From contig JAILZY010000078.1 in the NCBI GenBank assembly GCA_023512255.1, forward strand, positions 1 through 16,004: a stretch of DNA of 16,004 bases. Direction: 5' to 3'. Shown piece by piece: positions 7,307-15,586 of this stretch (position 1 is its first letter; every line of letters begins with the position of its first letter). The stretch comes from a bacterium (GTDB taxonomy: Bacteria > SZUA-182 > DTGQ01). The translations under genes and the position numbers were made by a program. The notes beneath the pieces were generated by a model. That model did no database searches, was not told the origin of the DNA, and was given only the letters and a program-made list of their open reading frames with translations.

Positions 7307-7386
7307 GCAGGATGACCAGGAATTTGGCAACACAGCCCTGAATATTCTGGGATTAACCCAGGGTAGCTCTCTCCTGGTCATCCTGC
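7307..7386. repeat. 80-bp inverted repeat with 15-bp perfect arms
   Basis: GCAGGATGACCAGGA (7307-7321) and TCCTGGTCATCCTGC (7372-7386) are perfect reverse complements. Inside, CTGGG (7347-7351) pairs with CCCAG (7357-7361), or alternatively CCCTG (7336-7340) with CAGGG (7359-7363). The element sits between convergent transcription units, 40 bp beyond the DUF4276 stop. It has no T-tract, so it may be an RNA-stabilising stem, a REP-like or small inverted-repeat element, or a rho-assisted end. Confidence 0.75.
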
Positions 7387-7425
7387 CATCGGTTATTTCT
7401 GAATCACCTGCTGTGTTGGGTGGGG

Positions 7426-8049
7426 TTACTGCCTTATTAAGTCATTAAGTCCCTTCACGAAGGTCTGGAAACTTTTTGAACGGTTCCGCTCAGGGTTCAT
7501 GTGCTGTGAAATAAGATGAGCAGCCTCAATCTTAGGCAGCCCAGTAGGATAATATCCGGCCTTTTTTAAGATGCGCTCGAGTTTTTCCCACGTTCCACCC
7601 CTAATGTTGTCAGGATCTTGACATGGCAATTTATTGGGCACTTTCGGATAGGCTTTATTAATAGCCTCGATATCTCCCAAAAACCAGGCCTCTAATTCTT
7701 CAATGGCTAGGCGGTTCACAATCTGGAAACTACCCTGGCCGCAGCAGGTAGATTTGGTAACAAATTTAGCGCCTGTAGCGATATCTTCTAACTCTCTTTT
7801 TAGCTCCTGACATTCGTCGCGATCTTTATCGATCAATACCACAATCCGATAGTTATCAGGCAGCCATAGACGATACCCTCTCAATCTTCTAGGCAATTTA
7901 GACAAAAGATCTTTTTTGCCATTATGAGGATGGATATCAAAGGTTATCCCCTTGGGAAGTAATTTGGGAAGTAAATTTTTCAGCGCTGCTTCGGCAGATT
8001 GCTCTTCGACCAGAAATTCAACGTGCTCAACAGATATAACCTGCTGCAT
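7426..8049 (-). CDS. DUF4276 Toprim-like protein, partner of the adjacent ATPase
   Basis: The 207-aa product begins with the family signature VEFLVEEQSAEAAL (10-23), which supplies the first Toprim-type glutamates. It then has VVLIDKDRDE (70-79), the DxDxD-like acidic motif (Asp74, 76, 78), and AIEELEAWFLGDIEAI (115-130), a third conserved acidic helix. From family knowledge, DUF4276 proteins resemble the Toprim domains of OLD-type and RloB-like nucleases and often follow an AAA ATPase gene. Here the gene begins 31 bp after the ATPase stop on the same strand, as expected for a two-gene operon. The likely role is the effector nuclease of an ATPase-Toprim module acting in phage or plasmid defence; activity and target are inferred. 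The ribosome-binding site is weak (AGGGCTGAGAGC just before ATG). Confidence 0.8.
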   Translation of the reverse strand: MQQVISVEHVEFLVEEQSAEAALKNLLPKLLPKGITFDIHPHNGKKDLLSKLPRRLRGYRLWLPDNYRIVVLIDKDRDECQELKRELEDIATGAKFVTKSTCCGQGSFQIVNRLAIEELEAWFLGDIEAINKAYPKVPNKLPCQDPDNIRGGTWEKLERILKKAGYYPTGLPKIEAAHLISQHMNPERNRSKSFQTFVKGLNDLIRQ

Positions 8050-8080
8050 AGCTCTCAGCCCTTGCCGTATCAGCCCCTTG

Positions 8081-9427
8081 TCAGCGTGGATGCTTTGATT
8101 TCTTACTTTGATTTTTTAATTGATGTGGGCTAGCCAGATACCCCTTATCCTTGCCGTGTGGGTGCTTTCCACAAACCCTTAAGCTACCTGCCTCAGTCAG
8201 AGGATCGCCAGCATCGAAATGTCCTTCCATCCAAAGATATCCTAATTGCTCTCCAGTATCGACAAATTCTTTTATCCCCTTAATATAAATGGATTGTCGG
8301 GCATTTGTAAATCCTCTCTCATCGCGATAGAGCACCCAGAGTTCTTCAGGACGTAATCCATTTACAAAAAATGGCGAATGGGTAGTAATCAAAAGTTGAG
8401 ATCGGGCCGCGGCGAGTCTGCATTCTTCAGCTAGTTCAGGCAAAAGTCTGGGATGGAGATGATTTTCCGGCTCCTCAATACCAATAAGAGGTGGCGGCTC
8501 TGGATCGTAGAGGAGAGTAAGATAGGCCAACATCTTTAATGTGCCATCTGAGGCAAATTTTGCCAATACCGGCCTCTCAAAAGGAGCGTCCTTGATTTGC
8601 AAAAGAAGCCTGCCATCCTGCATAGGCTCAGCTTCCACACTCTCCAGTCGAGGAACTCTTTGGGAAAGACACTGGATGATCCTATCTAATCGCTCCTTAT
8701 GCTGCTCTCTCAAGTATTGAATAACATTGGGAAGGTTATCTCCGGTCGATGATAGCCGCTCCTGCGGACCTGCTTCAGGGAGAGAACGGGTTGTGTCTGC
8801 GCTTAGATATGAGAGATACCAGCCGGTGATAAACCGGCGGAGAGCACTGACTCTAGGGTGTCTGCTGAATTGTCCTAGAGTATTGACTGCCAAATGTTCA
8901 GAAGAATTTAATTCTTCCTCGATGCGAGCATTCACATTCTGCTCATCGGGGAATTCTCCAGAGATAACAAGGCCCTTGCCCTTTTTAAAATCTAAAAACC
9001 GGAACGGTTTCCCACGCTTGCCTCGTCTCCATGACAGCCATTCCTCAGCCACAAACGGCCCCCTAGGGTTTTCATCAATTGCCAGATGGTAGGTAATAAG
9101 GGGCAGGTCAGGTCTTTCACGATATTTTAATTCAATAACTATCGGCCCATTCTGATCTCGTGTTCGTAATTCTTTAAATCTGCCGCGTTTGTCCCAAGCG
9201 CGGCGAAGGCCATAGGTAAAGCATTCGGAAAGGAAGGCAAAAACATCAAAAATGGTAGATTTGCCGCTTCCATTAGGCCCAAGAAAAACCGTGAGCGGTG
9301 TTATCTTTTTTAACTCAAGGTCACGCAATGCTCGATAATTTTTTACCCGCAGATATTCTATCCTAGGGATAGATTGTTTGCTTGTCTTAAGATCGCCGGC
9401 GTAGGTGTTCATCTGGAGTTTATCCAT
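8081..9427 (-). CDS. AAA/OLD-like ABC-type ATPase paired with DUF4276
   Basis: The 448-aa protein has an N-terminal [18 protein letters not shown] segment (22-39) followed by Walker [10 protein letters not shown] (50-58), a long helical insert, a signature-like [10 protein letters not shown] (291-300), Walker B with catalytic glutamates [13 protein letters not shown] (314-326), and the H-switch [10 protein letters not shown] (345-354). This is the AAA_21/AAA_15 architecture of RecF/SMC-like ATPases that act as sensors with Toprim nucleases in OLD and PARIS-type systems. Proteins of this type, as I recall them, tend to end near the motif [14 protein letters not shown] (397-410). The remaining 38 residues, rich in Lys, His, Ser and Gly, look like an extension made by local duplication: KHPH (421-424) and KHPR (445-448) lie in segments 72 nt apart. 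No clear Shine-Dalgarno precedes the ATG at 9427 or the next ATG at codon 6. Confidence 0.85.
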   Translation of the reverse strand: MDKLQMNTYAGDLKTSKQSIPRIEYLRVKNYRALRDLELKKITPLTVFLGPNGSGKSTIFDVFAFLSECFTYGLRRAWDKRGRFKELRTRDQNGPIVIELKYRERPDLPLITYHLAIDENPRGPFVAEEWLSWRRGKRGKPFRFLDFKKGKGLVISGEFPDEQNVNARIEEELNSSEHLAVNTLGQFSRHPRVSALRRFITGWYLSYLSADTTRSLPEAGPQERLSSTGDNLPNVIQYLREQHKERLDRIIQCLSQRVPRLESVEAEPMQDGRLLLQIKDAPFERPVLAKFASDGTLKMLAYLTLLYDPEPPPLIGIEEPENHLHPRLLPELAEECRLAAARSQLLITTHSPFFVNGLRPEELWVLYRDERGFTNARQSIYIKGIKEFVDTGEQLGYLWMEGHFDAGDPLTEAGSLRVCGKHPHGKDKGYLASPHQLKNQSKKSKHPR

Positions 9428-9432
9428 GAATT

Positions 9433-9466
9433 ATTGATTATCTAGTGTCATTGGTTATCTTAATCA
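9433..9466. repeat. Divergent 17-nt tandem duplication upstream of the ATPase gene
   Basis: ATTGATTATCTAGTGTC (9433-9449) is followed by ATTGGTTATCTTAATCA (9450-9466). The first 11 bases match at 10 positions, with less similarity beyond. It occupies the ATPase leader. A second short reiteration in the same 273-bp spacer is CATAATTTATTGTAT (9608-9622) followed by CATATTTATTGTAT (9623-9636). The spacer has no convincing ORF or strong terminator. Confidence 0.6.
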
Positions 9467-9700
9467 CCCTGCTTGTTCTATTTCCTGTTTTGTTTCATAA
9501 TCTATGCTTTCGCACTTTTTCTCCGAACCCTTGATTTTGCTGGATTTGCTATTAGAGGTAACTTTCAAGGATTTCAAGGCGTTAAGAAATTTCTGCAAAA
9601 GTGTAGTCATAATTTATTGTATCATATTTATTGTATAATGTGTCATCACAAATGTCGAGGAGATGATTACCAGCAAGGATAAATAAGCCTACTCGCCTAA

Positions 9701-12700
9701 TTATTCCCCTCCTATCCCAGCCGCCGCGACCTCCTGCTCAAGGAGGCGAAAAAAATCCTGGATCTGCCGCACCAGGGCTTCAGCACTTTGGGGGCTGGCT
9801 ACAGTCATGACTAGATCTGCAGGGGGAGAGAGCCGGAAAATCCCACCTTCTTTTTTTATAAGCTGGATCAGCTCTTGCGGTGAAACCTTTGTCCGCTCGT
9901 CGAAGGTGAAGCTGATTCGATTCCCCAGCCGGTGGATGGCTTTCACTTTCCACCTCTGGCAGAGGAGGCGAAGTTGCATCTGCTGGAAGAATAACCTGGC
10001 TGCCTCTGGCATGGCGCCGTATCGGTCCTCAACCTCCTCTTTCCAGGCGAGGAGAGCCTGTTCATCTTCAAGCAGGGAAGCCCGCTTGTAGAGGTTTAAC
10101 CGCTGATTGGTATCTGGGACATAAAAGTCGGGCAGATAGGCTTCGACCTGAAGATCAATGGTGATATCGAGCGGCTGCTCTTGTGGCTGACCCTGCATTT
10201 CCTGGATGGCCTGACGGATCAGATCGCAGTAGAGGTCAAAGCCTACGGCGGCAATCTGGCCGTGCTGTTCAGCGCCAAGGAGGTTGCCTGCTCCTCTAAT
10301 CTCCATATCTCTGGCTGCCAGGCGAAACCCTGAGCCCAGCTCACTCAGCTCCTGAATAGCCACCATGCGTTTGCGGGCCTCATCGCTCAGGGCATCTTCG
10401 GCCGGAATGATCAAGTAGGCATAGGCCCTTCGGCTTGAGCGGCCAACCCGTCCTCGCAACTGGTATAGCTGGGCCAGGCCATAGTGATGAGCCTGGTTGA
10501 TAATAATGGTGTTAGCGGATGGAATATCTAGTCCTGATTCAATAATGGTGGTACAAACCAGAAGATCATATTTATGCTGGACGAAATCCAGCATGATCCT
10601 CTCAAGCTCCCGCTCCTGCATCTGACCATGAGCGATTGCGATTTTGGCCGATGGAACAAGGCCTTGGACATAATTGGCTATCTTTTCGATATTCTCAACC
10701 TGATTATGAACGAAAAATACCTGCCCATCACGCTCCAATTCTCGGATAATGGCCTGGGTGATGATCTCGGGATCAAAGTTGATGATATGGGTCTGGATAG
10801 CCATCCGGTCAGCAGGAGGAGTGTCAATGATACTAAGATCACGGACCCCGCTAAGAGCCATGTTCAGTGTCCTGGGGATGGGCGTGGCCGTTAGGGTTAG
10901 GACATCGACCGAGTTTCGCAGGGCTTTTAGCCGCTCCTTGTGAGCTACGCCAAAGCGCTGCTCTTCATCAATAATCACCAGCCCGAGGTCTCGAAACTCA
11001 ACGTCTTTCTGCAGCAGGCGATGAGTGCCGATGACCACATCCACTGTTCCGTCTCGAAGCCCCTTAATGGTCTCCATCTGCTGTTTGCGGGTACAAAATC
11101 GGCTGAGCATCTCGACCCTTACTGGATAGGGGGCAAAGCGCTGAGAAAATTTCTGGAAATGCTGCTCAACCAGGATTGTAGTAGGAGCAACCAGGGCGAC
11201 CTGCTTATTGCCGGTGATAGCTTTGAACGCAGCCCGCAGGGCCACTTCGGTCTTACCATAGCCTACATCTCCACAGACTAGCCTATCCATAGGCCTTGGC
11301 TCTTCCATGTCTCGCTTGACCTCCTGAATGGCTCTGAGCTGATCTGGAGTTTCTTCATATTCAAACGAGGCTTCAAACTCCCGCTGCCAAGGAGTGTCGG
11401 GAGGAGCGGCAAAGCCGATGGCGATTGAGCGAGCTGCATAGAGCTTTAGCAAATCCTCGGCCATTTTTTTTACCGAGGCCTTTACTCTAGCCTTGGTTTT
11501 GCTCCAGGTAGCGCCACCAAGTTTATCCAATTTGGGAACAATCCCACCTGCACCTGAGTATTTCTGAACCATGTTCAGTTTTTCTGGCGGTATGTAGAGC
11601 TTGTCCCCATCGAGGTATTCTACCAGCATGAAGTCTTTGCGGGTATCCCCAATAGTCAATTTTTTGAGTCCCAGATAGCGGCCAATGCCATGTTCGATGT
11701 GGACTACATAGTCTCCCTCTTTTAGATCTCGAAAGGTAGCCAGGGCAGCCGCCGGACGATGGCTCTTTAAAGCGGTCGGGATTTTTTTCCGCTCGCCGAA
11801 AATCTCCTGATCTGCAATCAGGACCAAAGACAAGCCCGGAAGGAAAAATCCAGAGGATAGCTCGCCCAGACAGATCAGGGGGGGCAAAACCCTTGCCTCA
11901 TCATCCTCCTCCCCTGCCGACAGAAGGGGGATCGGCTCTTTATCCAGGCGTCGCACTCCAAGCTCATATTCACGGAATAACTCCTCAAGACGCTCAGCCT
12001 GCCCCTCACTTCCGCAAACGAGGATAATGAGCTGATTTTTCCGATGCCAGCTCTTGATCTCTGAACTCAGGCTCTCAAGATAGGATCGGTCTCGGCCCCA
12101 AATCTTTGATTTTCCAACCAGACCACTGACCGATTTTACCTCAAAGGAGACCGTATCAGGCGCTGTTGGGGTTGATTCCTCAGCAGCTTCGGGCAAGGCT
12201 ACTGTGGTCTTCAGTGCTCGGAGGGAAAAAAGTTGCCTAGCGGGAAAGTATTCCTGCTGAATTTCGCTCCACAGCCGATACCCTTCCCTGGGATGAGGGT
12301 AAGGGATATTTTGGCGATGGACCTGCTGATATCGCCGCTCTAGTTCATTATAAAAATCCTCAGCAGCCCGCTGCACAGCCGCAGGCTCATATAGCAGGAT
12401 ATGACCGTCAGCAGGCAAATACTTAAATAGGGTATCTGTGCGGGAGTAAAGATAGGGCAGATAGTGCACCAGACCCGGAAAAGGGCTTTCCTGATCGAGT
12501 TGGGCCTGAAGCAATTCGATCTTGGACTGATACAGATATGATCCGCCAAACTCCTGCTTAAGTCTTGAGGAGAGATGATGGCAGCTCTCTCGGTTTAGAA
12601 TAGCCTCGGTTACCGGCAGGATAATTACCTCTTCGAGGAATTTTTCAGACCTCTGGGTTGAAGGATTGAATTGCCGGATCGATTCTATAGTATCACCGAA

Positions 12701-13300
12701 AAATTCAAGGCGCACTGGCGCCCCATGCCCTGGGGGGAAAAGGTCAACTACCCCACCCCGAACACTATAATCACCGGGAGACTCAACCAGGTCTACAGCC
12801 CGGTATCCTCCTCGCACCAGGAGAGCGATGATCTCCTCCCGCTCGATAGTTTCTCCAGCACCGAAAAAGCCTACCGTACTGTTAAACACCCTTTTGGGCA
12901 TCAGGTTTTGCATCGCGGCCTGGATCGGAGCCACCACCATAGCCAATGGGTCATTGAGCAAGGCATAGAGTGATTCCATTCGGCGACCCACCACCTCGGG
13001 CAGGGGCGAGAGTGCCTCATAGGGGAGAATTTCCCAGGTGGGAAATAGATAAGTTGAGATTGAGGCTGTCTGCGGATGGAGCAGGCGGATAAAAAATTGC
13101 AGATGCTCATAGATCTCTTCAGCCTGCTCGGCTGATGGGGCCAAGATAAGAAAGCTTCCAGATAGCTTCCCCCGCATAAGGGAGATTAGAAACTCCTTGC
13201 TTCTTTCCCACAATCCCTCAAGATGAATATGCCGCTCTCCTCTCTCCAGGGCTTTCAAAACTGGAGCGAGGAAGGCATCTATGCTGCTTCGGTTAATCAT
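9701..13300 (-). CDS. mfd: Transcription-repair coupling factor Mfd
   Basis: Mfd displaces RNA polymerase stalled at DNA lesions and recruits UvrA for nucleotide excision repair. The 1199-aa length is normal. Residues 1-330 form the UvrB-homology module with a degenerate ATPase (FPTWEILPYEALSP at 86-99 and SPGDYSVRGGVVDLFP at 174-189). Residues about 524-600 are the RNA polymerase interaction domain (LKEGDYVVHIEHGIGRYLGL). The RecG-like translocase follows: Walker A GDVGYGKTE (677-685), APTTILVEQH (705-714), DEEQRFG (778-784) and TATPIPRT (804-811). Helicase lobe two contains the RGRVGRSSRRAYAYL stretch, and the C-terminal TRCF domain closes the protein. It lies 20 bp after rfaE2, apparently in the same operon. 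Only AAGG, very close to the ATG, serves as a ribosome-binding site. Confidence 0.97.
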   Translation of the reverse strand: MINRSSIDAFLAPVLKALERGERHIHLEGLWERSKEFLISLMRGKLSGSFLILAPSAEQAEEIYEHLQFFIRLLHPQTASISTYLFPTWEILPYEALSPLPEVVGRRMESLYALLNDPLAMVVAPIQAAMQNLMPKRVFNSTVGFFGAGETIEREEIIALLVRGGYRAVDLVESPGDYSVRGGVVDLFPPGHGAPVRLEFFGDTIESIRQFNPSTQRSEKFLEEVIILPVTEAILNRESCHHLSSRLKQEFGGSYLYQSKIELLQAQLDQESPFPGLVHYLPYLYSRTDTLFKYLPADGHILLYEPAAVQRAAEDFYNELERRYQQVHRQNIPYPHPREGYRLWSEIQQEYFPARQLFSLRALKTTVALPEAAEESTPTAPDTVSFEVKSVSGLVGKSKIWGRDRSYLESLSSEIKSWHRKNQLIILVCGSEGQAERLEELFREYELGVRRLDKEPIPLLSAGEEDDEARVLPPLICLGELSSGFFLPGLSLVLIADQEIFGERKKIPTALKSHRPAAALATFRDLKEGDYVVHIEHGIGRYLGLKKLTIGDTRKDFMLVEYLDGDKLYIPPEKLNMVQKYSGAGGIVPKLDKLGGATWSKTKARVKASVKKMAEDLLKLYAARSIAIGFAAPPDTPWQREFEASFEYEETPDQLRAIQEVKRDMEEPRPMDRLVCGDVGYGKTEVALRAAFKAITGNKQVALVAPTTILVEQHFQKFSQRFAPYPVRVEMLSRFCTRKQQMETIKGLRDGTVDVVIGTHRLLQKDVEFRDLGLVIIDEEQRFGVAHKERLKALRNSVDVLTLTATPIPRTLNMALSGVRDLSIIDTPPADRMAIQTHIINFDPEIITQAIIRELERDGQVFFVHNQVENIEKIANYVQGLVPSAKIAIAHGQMQERELERIMLDFVQHKYDLLVCTTIIESGLDIPSANTIIINQAHHYGLAQLYQLRGRVGRSSRRAYAYLIIPAEDALSDEARKRMVAIQELSELGSGFRLAARDMEIRGAGNLLGAEQHGQIAAVGFDLYCDLIRQAIQEMQGQPQEQPLDITIDLQVEAYLPDFYVPDTNQRLNLYKRASLLEDEQALLAWKEEVEDRYGAMPEAARLFFQQMQLRLLCQRWKVKAIHRLGNRISFTFDERTKVSPQELIQLIKKEGGIFRLSPPADLVMTVASPQSAEALVRQIQDFFRLLEQEVAAAGIGGE

Positions 13301-13320
13301 TACCTTAAAAAAAAGGCGAC

Positions 13321-13821
13321 CTAGCCATTGCCTCCAAAACGCGTTCGGATGAGATTGATAATTGCCGTAGTTGATACCCCAGGGACAAGAGGGATGCGAA
13401 CAACCCTGCCTCCTTCTGCCTCAACCACCTCACGGCCAATAATCTGATCATACCCCCAATCGGCTCCTTTGACCAAGATGTCCGGCTGCACGAGGCGAAT
13501 AAGTCCTAAGGGGTCAGGCTCATCAAAAATGACCACCAGGTCCACGCATTCGAGGGCAGCCAGAAGCTCGGCCCGCTGCTCCTGGGGAATAATCGGCCGC
13601 ATCTGTCCTTTAATGGCTCGGATAGACCGATCACTGTTTAAGCCGATCATAAGACAATCACCACACGATCTCGCTTGCCAAAGGTAGCGGGTATGCCCTA
13701 TGTGAAGAAGATCAAAACAACCATTAGTGAAAACTATCTTCTCGCCCCTCCTTTTGCGCTCGATGACAAGATCTTTAATTTTGTCTATTGGTTGAATCTT
13801 CAACCTAGGATCATTTAGCAC
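13321..13821 (-). CDS. rfaE2: D-glycero-beta-D-manno-heptose 1-phosphate adenylyltransferase
   Basis: This enzyme transfers AMP from ATP to heptose 1-phosphate, making ADP-heptose for the LPS inner core or other heptosylated glycans. The 166-aa protein is the stand-alone second half of HldE. It has the nucleotidyltransferase signature TNGCFDLLHIGHTRYL (32-47) with HIGH at 40-43, LNSDRSIRAIKG (61-72) followed by RPI (75-77), VKGADW (117-122), and the C-terminal GVSTTAIINLI (148-158) typical of RfaE2. No kinase half (RfaE1) is in the window, so it must lie elsewhere. Translation begins at GTG 13821 with GAGGAG about 5 nt upstream. An overlapping ATG in another frame is not used. It sits between ugd and mfd. 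Confidence 0.95.
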   Translation of the reverse strand: MLNDPRLKIQPIDKIKDLVIERKRRGEKIVFTNGCFDLLHIGHTRYLWQARSCGDCLMIGLNSDRSIRAIKGQMRPIIPQEQRAELLAALECVDLVVIFDEPDPLGLIRLVQPDILVKGADWGYDQIIGREVVEAEGGRVVRIPLVPGVSTTAIINLIRTRFGGNG

Positions 13822-13848
13822 CTCAACTCCTCGCTTTCCCCATTTTTG

Positions 13849-13971
13849 GGCCGTCCGATGCCATAGTAATAATCCATAGTAATAGTAGTAAATTTCTTTG
13901 CCTTACGGCTAGTAAGGCGGCTAGTTATAAATTTCTTCTTATGGCCGTCCGATGCCATAGTAGATAAATCC
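13849..13971. repeat. Duplicated 3' end of ugd between ugd and rfaE2
   Basis: GGCCGTCCGATGCCATAGTA occurs at 13849-13868 and again at 13943-13962, offset 94 bp; weaker similarity extends both to about 28 bp. The 13943 copy is the real ugd terminus (codons for YYGIGRP). The other lies downstream of the ugd stop. Between them are more short reiterations: CCATAGTAAT (13861, 13874), TAAATTTCTT (13889, 13928), CGGCTAGT (13906, 13918), and a 6-bp hairpin CCTTAC/GTAAGG (13901-13917). Confidence 0.85.
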
Positions 13972-15255
13972 CCTCTCCCGCATAAGTTTGGGATCATAGA
14001 GGTTTCGGCCATCGAAAATAACCGGGCTGCGCATAAGTTGCTTAATTCGATCAAAGTTAGGACGGCGAAATTCATTCCATTCAGTGACCACAATCAAGGC
14101 ATCGGCCCCTTCAAGGCAATCGTAGTTGCGGGAGCAGAGCTCTATTCTATCCTTGAAAATCTCTCTAGCTCGCCTCATGGCCGCAGGATCATAAGCTCGA
14201 ATACTGGCTCCCTCAGCCAGCAGATGATTGATGATATTCAAAGAGGCTGCCTCCCGCATATCGTCGGTCTGGGATTTAAAGGCTAGGCCCCAGACGGCCA
14301 GAAGCTTTCCCTTGACTCCCTGCTGTTGATCGAATTTTCTAAAATGATCACACACCTTGTGCCCGAGAAGGTCTTTCTGCCGGTTATTGACCTTCTCCAC
14401 AGCTTTCAGAATTTCCATAGAATAGTTGTGCTTTTCCGCAGTCCGAATCATGGCTTTCACATCCTTAGGAAAGCATGATCCACCATAGCCAACTCCTGGG
14501 AAAAGGAAGGAGTGGCCGATTCGGGAATCTGTGCTGATTCCCAGTCGTACCATATCGACATCGGCTCCTACCCGCTCGCACAGGTTGGCCAGCTCATTCA
14601 TAAAGGAAATCCGGGTGGCCAGCATGGCATTGGCGGCATATTTGGTCATTTCTGCAGATCTAATATCCATGACAATAATCGGGTTGCCGGTCCGAACAAA
14701 GGGGGCATAGAGTTCCTTCATGATTTCGGCTACTTTAGGATTATCGCAGCCGATAATGACCCGGTCTGGTTTCATGAAGTCGGCCACAGCCGCGCCCTCC
14801 TTCAAAAATTCAGGATTTGAGACCACATCAAACTCTACCGAGGTCTCCTGGGCTATAGTCTGCCGTACTAGGTCAGCTGTGCCAACTGGTACAGTGCTTT
14901 TATCCACAATTATCTTATAGGAGTCCATAATCTGACCGATAGATTTGGCCACCGCCAAAACATGCTGCAAATCTGCCGATCCATCTTCATCCGGTGGGGT
15001 GCCCACAGCAATGATATTTATTAAGGATTCCTTGACCCCCTCGGCCAGATCGGTAGTAAATCGAAGGCGTCCCTCCCGACCATTTCGCCGCACTAGATCC
15101 TCAAGGCCAGGTTCATAGATAGGGATCTTGCCCTGCTTGAGAATCTCAATCTTTTCCTTATCTATATCTACGCAAATTACATCGCTGCCATTTTCAGCAA
15201 AGCAGGCCCCGGTTACCAGCCCTACATAGCCGGTTCCGATAACACAGATATTCAT
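13939..15255 (-). CDS. ugd: UDP-glucose 6-dehydrogenase
   Basis: Ugd oxidises UDP-glucose to UDP-glucuronate with two NAD+, a precursor for capsule, exopolysaccharide and LPS sugars. The 438-aa protein is full length. The N-terminal Rossmann fold opens [16 protein letters not shown] (1-16, GxGxxG at 7-12) with CVDID (28-32). TVPVGTA (121-127) and NPEFLKEG (147-154) follow; [14 protein letters not shown] (252-265) holds the catalytic Cys261, and [15 protein letters not shown] (322-336) lies in the C-terminal domain. UDP-N-acetylmannosamine dehydrogenases are related, but the FLKEG and YGGSCFPKD forms favour Ugd. Its ATG overlaps the TGA of the upstream small frame (ATGA), and AAGGAG is 9-10 nt before the ATG. 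The gene ends at GIGRP, after which its tail is reiterated in the spacer. Confidence 0.95.
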   Translation of the reverse strand: MNICVIGTGYVGLVTGACFAENGSDVICVDIDKEKIEILKQGKIPIYEPGLEDLVRRNGREGRLRFTTDLAEGVKESLINIIAVGTPPDEDGSADLQHVLAVAKSIGQIMDSYKIIVDKSTVPVGTADLVRQTIAQETSVEFDVVSNPEFLKEGAAVADFMKPDRVIIGCDNPKVAEIMKELYAPFVRTGNPIIVMDIRSAEMTKYAANAMLATRISFMNELANLCERVGADVDMVRLGISTDSRIGHSFLFPGVGYGGSCFPKDVKAMIRTAEKHNYSMEILKAVEKVNNRQKDLLGHKVCDHFRKFDQQQGVKGKLLAVWGLAFKSQTDDMREAASLNIINHLLAEGASIRAYDPAAMRRAREIFKDRIELCSRNYDCLEGADALIVVTEWNEFRRPNFDRIKQLMRSPVIFDGRNLYDPKLMRERGFIYYGIGRP

Positions 15256-15500
15256 ATCATGGATCTCCTTCCCTGGATTATTCTGATTCTGATACTTTTT
15301 CCCAGCTCAAACCTACACACTTCTGGTCCTGATTTTGGCTCACATAGGCTATGGTGCGAGGGGATAATTCCAGCACCTTCAAGATATCTTTCTATTCTCT
15401 CAAGGCTTTCAAAAATCATCCGAGATTTGTCAATGACTTCACAGCAAATATCTTCCAATTGCTCTGGCAGGCAGACATGGGCTATCTTTTTTGGCGGCAA
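15252..15500 (-). CDS. Small hypothetical ORF coupled to ugd, probably start-damaged
   Basis: No family recognised. From TTG 15500 the frame gives 82 aa with a Glu/Arg/Ile-rich helical middle ([29 protein letters not shown], shown here as residues 13-41) and four to five Cys. Its TGA overlaps the ugd ATG by 4 bp (ATGA), the arrangement of translationally coupled genes. The frame is open further upstream without ATG or GTG to an in-frame TAG at 15579-15581. An ATG at 15548-15550 with GGGG upstream starts the same coding sequence, but a 17-nt tandem duplication (15515-15548) throws it out of frame after six residues into a TAG. Deleting one unit gives a clean 93-aa ORF. It may be a recent pseudogene, or the TTG may be used; it may also be only an open leader carrying the ugd ribosome-binding site. 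Confidence 0.4.
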   Translation of the reverse strand: MPPKKIAHVCLPEQLEDICCEVIDKSRMIFESLERIERYLEGAGIIPSHHSLCEPKSGPEVCRFELGKSIRIRIIQGRRSMI

Positions 15501-15514
15501 TCTTGCCTCTAGCC

Positions 15515-15548
15515 ATAATTCTATATCATCAATAATTCTATATAATCC
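15515..15548. repeat. 17-nt tandem duplication that breaks the small ORF
   Basis: ATAATTCTATATCATCA (15515-15531) is followed by ATAATTCTATATAATCC (15532-15548), 15 of 17 identical. The period is not a multiple of three and separates the ATG at 15550 from the downstream frame. Confidence 0.85.
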
Positions 15549-15586
15549 ATGAACCCCAGTTCTTACATCACCAAAAGCCTAATCTC

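Noticed and set aside
9473-9682. 69-codon plus-strand frame between the ATPase gene and mfd
   Set aside because: It is Phe/Cys-rich from AT-rich repeat DNA, lacks a ribosome-binding site and overlaps the ATPase leader region.
10574-11281. Plus-strand frames opposite mfd
   Set aside because: They are shadows of the strongly conserved Mfd helicase motifs on the other strand.
13303-13330. T8 run after a GGC/GCC pair between rfaE2 and mfd as a terminator
   Set aside because: The stem is only about 3 bp, too weak for an intrinsic terminator; rfaE2 and mfd are probably co-transcribed.
13815-14093. 92-codon minus-strand frame overlapping the end of ugd
   Set aside because: It is mostly an out-of-frame reading of ugd; its tail only reflects the duplicated ugd terminus.
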